From the NCBI GenBank assembly GCA_937897315.1, contig CALCNS010000335.1, positions 1 to 14,332 of the forward strand: a DNA stretch of 14,332 bases, written 5' to 3'. Position numbers and translations under genes: made by a program. Positions 1 through 5,268 of this stretch are shown in pieces (position 1 is the stretch's first letter; each line of letters opens with the position of its first letter). Origin of the DNA: an uncultured Bacillota bacterium. Its GTDB lineage: Bacteria > Bacillota > JAAYKD01. The notes beneath the pieces were generated by a model that was given only the letters and a program-made list of their open reading frames with translations, made no database searches and was not told the origin of the DNA.

Positions 1-45
1 CCACCGAGATCTACACTCTTTCCCTACACGACGCTCTTCCGATCT
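1..45 (+). other. Illumina sequencing adapter (non-genomic)
   Basis: The first 45 bases match the 3' part of the Illumina universal/P5 adapter, from its CCACCGAGATCTACAC segment to the terminal GCTCTTCCGATCT. Genomic sequence starts at 46. On the minus strand this adapter translates to the tail EIGRASCRERV fused onto the L25 gene, a known contaminant peptide in predicted proteomes. It marks a contig end at an untrimmed read. Confidence 0.97.
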
Positions 46-544
46 CTGTTGGCATGGCCAAATCTTTGGCATACACAACGCCACCTAACCCTTGGGCAGC
101 AATGTTGTGTTCGATTTTTTCCGGTAAATCATTGGGTAAGCATGTGACTTCTACATGATGATGATGAATTTCTAAAATTCCACCCTCTTTGACACCAATC
201 GGGCTGCCAACAAAAACGACTGGAACTCTAAAGGATTGAATGACGTTCATCTCGATTTGATGTAAGTCAATATTCAAAAAGGTGCGTTTCACCGGATGTT
301 TTTGAATTTCCGAAATATGTACAGTGTAGACTTGGTCTTCCACATGTAAATCGAATAAGCCATCGGAAGAATGCTTTGCAATGGCTCGTTCAAATTCATA
401 ATTGTTCACACTGATTTGCATCGATCCGTTCGGTACATTCTCGCCATAAAGAACAGCCGGAACCATACCGGTGTTGCGTAAGGCGCGAGAGGCATTGGTG
501 CCACTCTTGGCTCTTAAGACTGCTTGTAATTGTGCTCTTTCCAT
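46..544 (-). CDS. rplY: 50S ribosomal protein L25/general stress protein Ctc, 3'-truncated
   Basis: This is the two-domain (CTC/TL5) form of bacterial ribosomal protein L25, which binds 5S rRNA in the large subunit. The N-terminal 5S-binding domain covers about residues 1-95, with the typical opening on alternating basic and hydrophobic residues, the R-GMVPAVLYG segment at about 24-33, and HPVKRTFLNIDLHQI at about 88-102. The C-terminal beta domain follows. The start is the ATG at 542-544, preceded by AAAGGAG with about nine bases of spacing; an upstream in-frame extension to 628 has no such site. Genomic coding is cut at base 46 after about 166 codons, so roughly 40 C-terminal residues are missing compared with the usual 200-215. 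Anything read further is adapter. In Bacillus the same gene (ctc) lies near purR and ispE, as here. Confidence 0.93.
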
Positions 545-574
545 AATAAAGAACTCCTTTCGTTTTACAGAGAG

Positions 575-647
575 TTGTCTTTGACAAGGTGGTTTTATGA
601 CCGGACGAGAATCTCGTCGTACCTGCAAAGCGTTGGCGTATCACGCC
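575..647 (-). promoter_or_regulatory. rplY leader with three short hairpins
   Basis: The roughly 108-nt leader between the rplY promoter and its start contains three consecutive perfect inverted repeats. In transcript order they are GGCGT/ACGCC (635-647, 3-nt loop), GACGAGA/TCTCGTC around one base (604-618), and TTGTC/GACAA (575-587, 3-nt loop). They could be RNA hairpins or, for the middle palindrome, a DNA operator. No known leader family was recognised. Confidence 0.4.
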
Positions 648-659
648 TATGACCCATGG

Positions 660-688
660 ATTATATCGTACAATCCATAAAAAAGCAA
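660..688 (-). promoter_or_regulatory. Sigma-A-type promoter of rplY
   Basis: Read on the minus strand, TTGCTT (683-688) and a consensus TATAAT (660-665) are separated by 17 bp and point into rplY. The expected start of transcription is near 652-653. In Bacillus ctc is a sigma-B stress gene, but this promoter is of the vegetative type. Confidence 0.75.
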
Positions 689-698
689 GATGGCTTTT
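679..698 (-). terminator. Possible weak terminator after purR
   Basis: Just after the purR stop, the minus strand has AAAAGC-CATCTT-GCTTTT (681-698) leading into a run of six T (684-679). The stem is short and only two pairs are G-C, so termination would be partial. The T-run overlaps the -35 region of the rplY promoter. Confidence 0.35.
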
Positions 699-699
699 C

Positions 700-1560
700 T
701 TATTCCTTGCGTAAATCTACATACTTTAAGTCTAAACTACCACTTTCTTGAACCCAATCTCCCGGAACCATCCGTAAGGTTTTACTCTCATAGTCCACAA
801 ACTCGAGTTTCAGTAAAGAGGTATAGCGGTCTATTGCTTTCCGAGTACTGCTGTCACTCACCAAAAAGCCCATGCCAACACAAGTTGCCTGGAACTCGGT
901 CATTAAGTCCAATATACCTTTCGCTGTTCCACCCCCACGCAAGAAATCATCTAAGAACAAGACCCTTGCTCCTGGTTTGACAGCTCGTTTGGGTAAAGAC
1001 ATGGTGGCCAGTCGTCTCTGACTGTTCGAAATATAGTTGATTCCAATACTGGTTCCTTCGCTGATCCGACTATCACTTCGCACAATGACTAAGGGGACAT
1101 TAAGCTGGCGAGCAGTCATCAAACCAATGGGGATACCTTTAGTTTCCACAGTAGCAATAAGGTCTGGTTTTAAACTACGGAATCTTTGCGCAAAAAATAA
1201 TCCAACTTGTTGCATGTAAGTGGGGTTCCCAATTAAATCGGTCAGGTATAAAAAACCTCCAGGCAAAATACGGTCGGGCTGATGTATGAGATTGCACAAC
1301 TCGTCGGCCAAACTCAAGGCCTCTTCACGGCTAAAACGAGGAGTATATAAGACCCCTCCTGCAGCTCCGGTCTGTGTTTCAACAGAACCTAAATTCATTT
1401 GCTGAAAGGTCTCTTTGATGAGGGTCAAGTCTTCACTGATGCTAGATTTTGCCGAACTCAATAATTGGGTAAATTGTGATAAGGGAATTAATTGCCCCGG
1501 ATGATCCAAGAGATATTTTGTAATGATCACGATGCGGTCGTTGCGACGTATTCTATCCAT
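700..1560 (-). CDS. purR: Pur operon repressor PurR (Bacillus type)
   Basis: This is a 286-residue transcription repressor of purine synthesis and transport genes, almost the same length as Bacillus PurR (285). It has an N-terminal winged helix (about 1-72, with the AKSSISEDL recognition segment at 37-45) joined to a catalytically inactive phosphoribosyltransferase-like domain. The PRPP-binding motif VLFLDDFLRGGGTA is at 200-213. In Bacillus, PRPP lowers DNA binding. The start is the ATG at 1558-1560 because AGAGGAG lies eight bases upstream and the protein then opens MDRIRRNDR, like known PurR; a longer frame to 1635 would run through the promoter. The gene stands between ispE and rplY, with its own promoter at 1627-1654 and PurBox-like sites, suggesting autoregulation. 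Identity is secure; the regulon is inferred. Confidence 0.95.
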   Translation of the reverse strand: MDRIRRNDRIVIITKYLLDHPGQLIPLSQFTQLLSSAKSSISEDLTLIKETFQQMNLGSVETQTGAAGGVLYTPRFSREEALSLADELCNLIHQPDRILPGGFLYLTDLIGNPTYMQQVGLFFAQRFRSLKPDLIATVETKGIPIGLMTARQLNVPLVIVRSDSRISEGTSIGINYISNSQRRLATMSLPKRAVKPGARVLFLDDFLRGGGTAKGILDLMTEFQATCVGMGFLVSDSSTRKAIDRYTSLLKLEFVDYESKTLRMVPGDWVQESGSLDLKYVDLRKE

Positions 1561-1605
1561 ATTTTGATCTCCTCTCAGAATTTCCGTTCGTTCCCTAATC
1601 AGACT

Positions 1606-1625
1606 CATAACGAACATTCGTATTT
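1606..1625. promoter_or_regulatory. PurBox-like sites in the purR promoter
   Basis: Two overlapping, oppositely oriented matches to the Bacillus PurBox (AWWWCCGAACWWT) are present: 1606-1618 on the plus strand (11 of 13 by hand) and 1613-1625 on the minus strand (10 of 13). Their shared core is CGAACATTCG (1611-1620). They lie at and just after the purR -10 box, where bound PurR would block transcription. Confidence 0.55.
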
Positions 1626-1626
1626 C

Positions 1627-1654
1627 ATTATACAAGAAATGTCCGGGAAGTCAA
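1627..1654 (-). promoter_or_regulatory. purR: Sigma-A-type promoter of purR
   Basis: On the minus strand, TTGACT (1649-1654) and consensus TATAAT (1627-1632) are separated by 16 bp. The -35 element overlaps the T-run of the ispE terminator, so the two units are packed without spare DNA. Expected transcription start is near 1620, inside the PurBox-like element. Confidence 0.75.
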
Positions 1655-1655
1655 G

Positions 1656-1682
1656 AAAAAGCTCGAGGGCGAAACCTCGAGC
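1656..1682 (-). terminator. Intrinsic terminator of ispE
   Basis: Six bases after the ispE stop the minus strand forms GCTCGAGG-TTTCGC-CCTCGAGC (1682-1661), a perfect 8-bp GC-rich stem with a 6-nt loop, followed by five T (1660-1656). It closes the small-membrane-protein/ispE unit. Confidence 0.88.
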
Positions 1683-1688
1683 GAGCTT

Positions 1689-2585
1689 TTATTCCTCTGT
1701 GATGTCTTCCACAAATTCGCAACCAATCGGTGACGTTTGGCACACATTACTCCACCAGCCAGAAGGGGTATGTTCCTGCACCAGTTTTTTTGCTAGTTCC
1801 AAATCTTGTGTGATTGCAAACACGGTTGGGCCACTACCACTCATCATTGCTTTTTCTGCTCCGGCAAAAATGAGGGTCTCTTTTAACTGTTGTAACTCCG
1901 GCATCATGGAAAAGGTGACACTTTCCAGGTGATTACTCATAAGTTCAGGAAGTTTTGCTTGTTCTCCTGCCTTGATGCTCTTCACCATGAGCTCTGTTAC
2001 CGGTGAGGGGACTTTGTTGGTTTGCAGTGATGTGTATACCAGTTTTGTTGAGATTCCTTGTGGTGGTTTAAACATTGCTAGATGCCAAATCCCTGCAAAA
2101 GGGAGTTGCTTGATGATTTCACCACGGCCACTGGCTACAGCCGTTCCTCCAACAATGCAAAAAGGCATGTCCGAACCCAACTGAGCCGCGATTTGCATGA
2201 GATTTTCATCGGTATAATTCAGTTGCCAAAGACGATTAAGCCCCACCAAAGTCGCTGCGCCATCGGCTGAACCTCCACCCAATCCGGATGCAATAGGTAG
2301 TTGTTTATCTAACCAAATAGCAGCGCCACGTCGGCTGCCACTTATTTCTTTCAGTCGCCTTGCTGCACGAAGAATATCGTTGCTTTCATCCAATGCCAGC
2401 ATGGGCGGTCTGCTTCCACGCGGATCCCAAATAAGCTCCAGGTAATCACTGGGCTGAAACGATAGCACATCATGCAAAGATATACTCTGCATCACCATGG
2501 AAACTTCATGAAAACCATCGGGACGTTTCCCCAAAACATCTAAGGTAAAATTTATTTTTCCTCTGGCACGTACGACCACAGACAT
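1689..2585 (-). CDS. ispE: 4-diphosphocytidyl-2-C-methyl-D-erythritol kinase
   Basis: IspE phosphorylates CDP-methylerythritol at the 2-OH with ATP, the fourth step of the MEP pathway to isoprenoids, in the cytoplasm. The 298-residue length is normal for this GHMP kinase. Visible marks are the N-terminal RGKINFTLDVLGKRPDGFHE (about 8-27, with Lys10), the ATP-binding P-x3-GLGGGSADGA loop at 97-110, Asp139 in GSDMPFC as the likely catalytic base, and the C-terminal SGSGPTVFA GHMP motif. The ATG at 2583-2585 follows AAAGGAG by seven bases. It is the second gene after the small membrane protein (45-bp gap, no terminator between) and is followed by a strong terminator. The ispE-purR order matches Bacillus, where yabJ, spoVG, glmU and prs then separate purR from ctc; those genes are absent here. 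Confidence 0.96.
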   Translation of the reverse strand: MSVVVRARGKINFTLDVLGKRPDGFHEVSMVMQSISLHDVLSFQPSDYLELIWDPRGSRPPMLALDESNDILRAARRLKEISGSRRGAAIWLDKQLPIASGLGGGSADGAATLVGLNRLWQLNYTDENLMQIAAQLGSDMPFCIVGGTAVASGRGEIIKQLPFAGIWHLAMFKPPQGISTKLVYTSLQTNKVPSPVTELMVKSIKAGEQAKLPELMSNHLESVTFSMMPELQQLKETLIFAGAEKAMMSGSGPTVFAITQDLELAKKLVQEHTPSGWWSNVCQTSPIGCEFVEDITEE

Positions 2586-2630
2586 GGCACCATCTCCTTT
2601 GAATCTGATGATTGGATTCGACCAGGATGC

Positions 2631-2816
2631 TTATTTCTTATCCTTAGAATCTGGGAAGAATTTTCGTCTTAGCGCTATGACGATTAAACCCAGAAAAAGC
2701 GGAAAAAACGCACCATAACGTTGTAGAATATCAGTAAATGCAGAGGTACCACCATCAACGGAAGTCACGGTTTCTTGAGCTAAGAGGAACCAATCGAGGT
2801 ATTTGGGGTTGAACAT
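2631..2816 (-). CDS. Small single-pass membrane protein, function unknown
   Basis: A 61-residue protein that I do not assign to a named family. The first 35 residues are soluble and mildly acidic. One hydrophobic segment (about 36-50, AFFPLFLGLIVIALR) is followed by a strongly basic tail (RRKFFPDSKDKK), which by the positive-inside rule would place the C-terminus in the cytoplasm and the N-terminus outside. The ATG at 2814-2816 has AAAGGAG nine bases upstream, and a promoter (2853-2882) is correctly placed, so it is very probably a real gene despite its size. It leads the transcript that continues into ispE, so its expression is probably tied to isoprenoid synthesis. A functional link is only suggested by position. 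Confidence 0.75.
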   Translation of the reverse strand: MFNPKYLDWFLLAQETVTSVDGGTSAFTDILQRYGAFFPLFLGLIVIALRRKFFPDSKDKK

Positions 2817-2852
2817 GGTAGCACACTCCTTTGTAATCTAGATATTATTCTC

Positions 2853-2882
2853 ATTGTACACTTATTTCCTTGCTTTCGTCAA
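2853..2882 (-). promoter_or_regulatory. Promoter of the small membrane protein and ispE
   Basis: On the minus strand TTGACG (2877-2882) and TACAAT (2853-2858) are separated by 18 bp. It lies 37 bp upstream of the 61-residue gene and diverges from the promoter at 2905-2933. Confidence 0.65.
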
Positions 2883-2904
2883 TAGCAAAAAACGGAGGTT
2901 TTCA

Positions 2905-2933
2905 TTGCTTCTATGGGATTTCTTTGATATACT
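2905..2933 (+). promoter_or_regulatory. Promoter of the prepilin-peptidase-like gene
   Basis: TTGCTT (2905-2910) and TATACT (2928-2933) are separated by 17 bp, about 49 bp before the start of the downstream gene. The transcription start should be near 2940. No operator-like repeat was seen between the two divergent promoters. Confidence 0.65.
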
Positions 2934-2981
2934 GACTCCGAAAAAGAAAGTCTTGTCATCCATTTAGAGAGGGGGGATTGG

Positions 2982-3680
2982 ATGAATATTCTGTTTGCCA
3001 TCCTTGGGTTAGGCCAAGGTATTCTCTCTTTTTGGCTTTTAAATCATTTACCGGCGTCCTGGTTCACTGAGCTTGGCGAAGAGGATTCTCTGCCGGCCAA
3101 TGAGGTTCGCTGGCGCTCCCAACCTTGGTTATGGGGTAGTGCTCTTGTGTTAGCTTTCAGTGGCTGGTTGTTAGGTGGTTTAAATGACCATTGGTTTCTG
3201 TTGATGTGTTATGCTCTTGTTATGCAAATGCTCTGGATGATCTGCCTGGCAGATGGTAAATACCAAATCATTCCAGACCAGTTTACCTTAGCCATTGCTC
3301 TCATTGGACTTTCCCTACGATTAGTACAGCCCACAACAATCCTCCACTCCGTTCTACCTGCTGTGTTCTTCACTGCCGGTCTTCCATGGTTATTCGCCTT
3401 TCTTTGGAGCCGACTTCGCAAGGTCGAAGCAATGGGTATGGGGGATTTTAAACTACTCACGGCCTTTGCCTTTCTGTTCGGTTGGCCTGAAGCGAATTTC
3501 GTTCTCTTCATCAGTATCTTTTCTGCGGGATTCTATTTCATGATATTGATTTTGCTCCAAAAACTAAAACTTACGGACCACTCTCCTTTGGGTCCTTTTC
3601 TCAGTTTAGGAGCAGCTGCTTGGTTGCTCTTCCCAGACTTTTTCACCTCACTTCAAACATGGTATGTCTCTTTGTTCTAA
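2982..3680 (+). CDS. Prepilin peptidase-like A24 membrane aspartic protease
   Basis: This 232-residue integral membrane protein carries the two hallmark motifs of type IV leader peptidases (family A24): an aspartate followed by an I-P pair in DGKYQIIPDQFT (Asp91) and GMGDFKLL (Asp155). These aspartates are the catalytic pair in PilD/TcpJ-like enzymes, which cut the basic leader of type IV pilins and related pseudopilins at the inner membrane. PLGPFLSLGA near the C-terminus is also typical. About six or seven hydrophobic segments are visible. The N-terminal N-methyltransferase region with paired CxxC motifs, found in full-length bifunctional enzymes, is absent. The first 80 residues are hydrophobic with an acidic patch at 31-41. 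The ATG follows a GAGGGGGG site. No pilin or secretion ATPase gene is nearby, so its substrate is unknown. Confidence 0.82.
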   Translation: MNILFAILGLGQGILSFWLLNHLPASWFTELGEEDSLPANEVRWRSQPWLWGSALVLAFSGWLLGGLNDHWFLLMCYALVMQMLWMICLADGKYQIIPDQFTLAIALIGLSLRLVQPTTILHSVLPAVFFTAGLPWLFAFLWSRLRKVEAMGMGDFKLLTAFAFLFGWPEANFVLFISIFSAGFYFMILILLQKLKLTDHSPLGPFLSLGAAAWLLFPDFFTSLQTWYVSLF

Positions 3681-3691
3681 TTCCAAGTAAT

Positions 3692-3728
3692 AGAGGATAG
3701 CCGAATTAAGGCTATCCTCTTTCTATTT
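3692..3728. terminator. Shared hairpin terminator between convergent genes
   Basis: AGAGGATAGCC (3692-3702) and GGCTATCCTCT (3710-3720) form a perfect 11-bp stem with a 7-nt loop. On the plus strand a T-rich tract (3720-3728) follows, so it terminates the peptidase gene well. On the minus strand the T content after the stem is poorer. The stop codon of the convergent transporter gene (3712-3714) lies inside the stem. Confidence 0.85.
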
Positions 3729-4650
3729 GATTAGGGATGGTAGGAGTAAGTAAAAAGACTACATACCTTGTGAGTACAACAATGGTGGCAAAGGTTGCAA
3801 CCCAGAGGGAAAACCGACTCACCCAAGCGAAAGCGAAATGTTCCACTCCTTGGGATGTGAACCACGCTAAGCTACTCTTAGCTGCGATGGCCGAGATGAC
3901 CATGGGAAAAGTATACGCAGATATGGCAGGGAGAAATTTCAAGTTTCCTAACCCTTTTAGGGCTGGTAACCCAAGGAAATAGCATATCAGGGCAACGACT
4001 TGTAAGATGTAAACCAGTAACGTAGGTGCTTGTGGATTTGAAGCCAAAAGACCGGCCAAGCATAAGGAGGTCGGTGCCGCCACAATCGCCCAAGTGGGCA
4101 TTAGGGGTGCTGGCAGCGAATCGCCTTTCAAGTAGCGATATCCTATGGTGGGCAAGAGAATCACCCAAGCAGCTATAGCAAAGTATATCACTGTGGTCCC
4201 AACCGTTTTTTGATTCATCGCAGGAGCGGTCACTGCTGCCGTTGCGATACCTACATACAAGACAAACCAAGAAGGCATTGTTTTACGCCACTGAAACGGG
4301 AACGCGTGCTTTATGGTAAACCATAGGATAAGGCAGATGTGCATGAGGAGCCCCGTCCACCAGATGGGTTCTGCTAACACAGGTACCCATTGCTTGAGAT
4401 AAGTGGAGAATAGGACGAAGGACATTGGATACGTTGCAAAGATGGACGCCATAGGGGGCTGCGCCATTTCCTTAGCAAACTTAGGCAAATCCGCCAAGAT
4501 GCGAATGGTGTAAGCAATTAGTATCACTCCCGCAATCCCACCTAAGCCATTTCGAAGGAATGGTATGGCTGTTCCCCACAGATTTCCTAAAGAGAATAAC
4601 GCTAAAGAAAGTGCTGCCATAGGCAAAGGGATTCGTCGCCAGATACTCAT
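3712..4650 (-). CDS. TDT/SLAC1-family membrane transporter
   Basis: A very hydrophobic protein of about 312 residues with about ten predicted membrane helices. The opening RIPLPMAALSLALFSLGNLWG is characteristic of the tellurite-resistance/dicarboxylate transporter (TDT) fold shared by TehA, Mae1 and plant SLAC1 anion channels. Family members move anions or organic acids; the substrate here cannot be told. I place the start at the ATG at 4648-4650, which overlaps the upstream stop as ATGA and has AAAGGG about 12 bases before it. An alternative ATG at 4660-4662 would add four residues but sits too close to that site. The gene is coupled to the cysteine-rich protein gene upstream, and its stop is in the shared terminator hairpin at 3692-3720. 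Confidence 0.8.
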   Translation of the reverse strand: MSIWRRIPLPMAALSLALFSLGNLWGTAIPFLRNGLGGIAGVILIAYTIRILADLPKFAKEMAQPPMASIFATYPMSFVLFSTYLKQWVPVLAEPIWWTGLLMHICLILWFTIKHAFPFQWRKTMPSWFVLYVGIATAAVTAPAMNQKTVGTTVIYFAIAAWVILLPTIGYRYLKGDSLPAPLMPTWAIVAAPTSLCLAGLLASNPQAPTLLVYILQVVALICYFLGLPALKGLGNLKFLPAISAYTFPMVISAIAAKSSLAWFTSQGVEHFAFAWVSRFSLWVATFATIVVLTRYVVFLLTPTIPNQIERG

Positions 4651-5108
4651 GCTATAGGCCATCCCTTTTCTCTGGCGACCATAGTAGCTACTTTTCTAGC
4701 CACTTCACCGGTAAAAGAAACGCACTGTTTTTTATGCTCACCAGATGCCATATCCATACCTCGAGTTAGGATTCGGCAGCATAATGCCCCATGTTCTGCT
4801 TGAAAATAATCGTGCAATTCTTTGGTCAACGCAAAGGTCTGGTTGACTTCGTTCGCATTGGGAGTAGAGGGTCCACGACGGCCGAAGAAATAACCTAACA
4901 TCATCACTCCACCGGAGACAGCTCCGCACAAACATTTAGCACGGCCAATCCCTACAGGAAATCCTGCCGCCATGGAAACCATTTCTTCCGGTATGGGCAA
5001 TTCTAAACAATCTCGGAAAGAAGCAACAACAGCTTCGGAACAATAGTAACCACCACTACGAAATAATTCTTCGGCACGCAAGCCGATTTTTTCTACATCA
5101 ATGGTCAT
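4647..5108 (-). CDS. C_GCAxxG_C_C family (putative redox-active) protein
   Basis: A 153-residue protein resembling the C_GCAxxG_C_C family, small cysteine-rich proteins thought to be redox-active or metal-binding, often in anaerobes, without a firmly proven reaction. Visible features are YYCSEAV (Cys23), Cys34, the AAGFPVGIGRAKCLCGAVSGGVMMLG-like glycine-rich core (about 47-72, Cys59 and Cys61), a CysCys pair at 110-111, and Cys129. No signal peptide is present, so it should be cytoplasmic. The start is the ATG at 5106-5108, eight bases after AGGAGG; the in-frame extension to 5174 would run back through the promoter and the inverted repeat. The stop overlaps the transporter start (ATGA), so the two are translated as a unit. 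An inverted repeat covering its promoter and Shine-Dalgarno suggests specific control. Confidence 0.8.
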   Translation of the reverse strand: MTIDVEKIGLRAEELFRSGGYYCSEAVVASFRDCLELPIPEEMVSMAAGFPVGIGRAKCLCGAVSGGVMMLGYFFGRRGPSTPNANEVNQTFALTKELHDYFQAEHGALCCRILTRGMDMASGEHKKQCVSFTGEVARKVATMVAREKGWPIA

Positions 5109-5113
5109 ATAAA

Positions 5114-5144
5114 AATCCTCCTCGCTAATACTACGAGGAGGATT
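5114..5144 (-). promoter_or_regulatory. 11-bp perfect inverted repeat over promoter and Shine-Dalgarno
   Basis: AATCCTCCTCG (5114-5124, plus strand) and CGAGGAGGATT (5134-5144) are perfect inverted arms around 9 nt. Read on the minus strand, the downstream arm carries the AGGAGG Shine-Dalgarno, and the upstream arm, CCTCCT, overlaps the -10 box. In a longer transcript it would hide the ribosome site and resemble a terminator (five T follow). As DNA it is well placed for a repressor dimer. Confidence 0.6.
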
Positions 5145-5170
5145 GTAACAAGCGCTGAAAAAACATGCAA
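5142..5170 (-). promoter_or_regulatory. Promoter of the cysteine-protein/transporter pair
   Basis: On the minus strand TTGCAT (5165-5170) and TACAAT (5142-5147) are separated by 17 bp. The predicted start near 5135 lies inside the inverted repeat, so transcripts from this promoter would largely lack the repeat's first arm. Confidence 0.6.
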
Positions 5171-5268
5171 GCATATGAAATGTCGTTTTAAGTCACTTGG
5201 ACTCTTTATGAAAAAACATCATAACCACAATATTATTTATTTGTTTTATCTATAAAGATGGGTCTTCT

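Noticed and set aside
11..628. A 205-residue L25 reading frame with extra residues at both ends
   Set aside because: The last residues are adapter sequence, and the N-terminal 28 codons lack a ribosome site, whereas the ATG at 544 has a strong one.
1561..1635. N-terminal extension of PurR
   Set aside because: It would be encoded across the predicted start site and PurBox-like region, and the ATG at 1560 has a good ribosome site and gives the normal PurR length.
5175..5268. Terminator after the nupQ-like gene
   Set aside because: Only weak AT-rich foldbacks (for example AAGA/TCTT) were found, with no GC stem plus T-run. This is a 94-bp gap without a clear feature beyond the -35 region of the next promoter.
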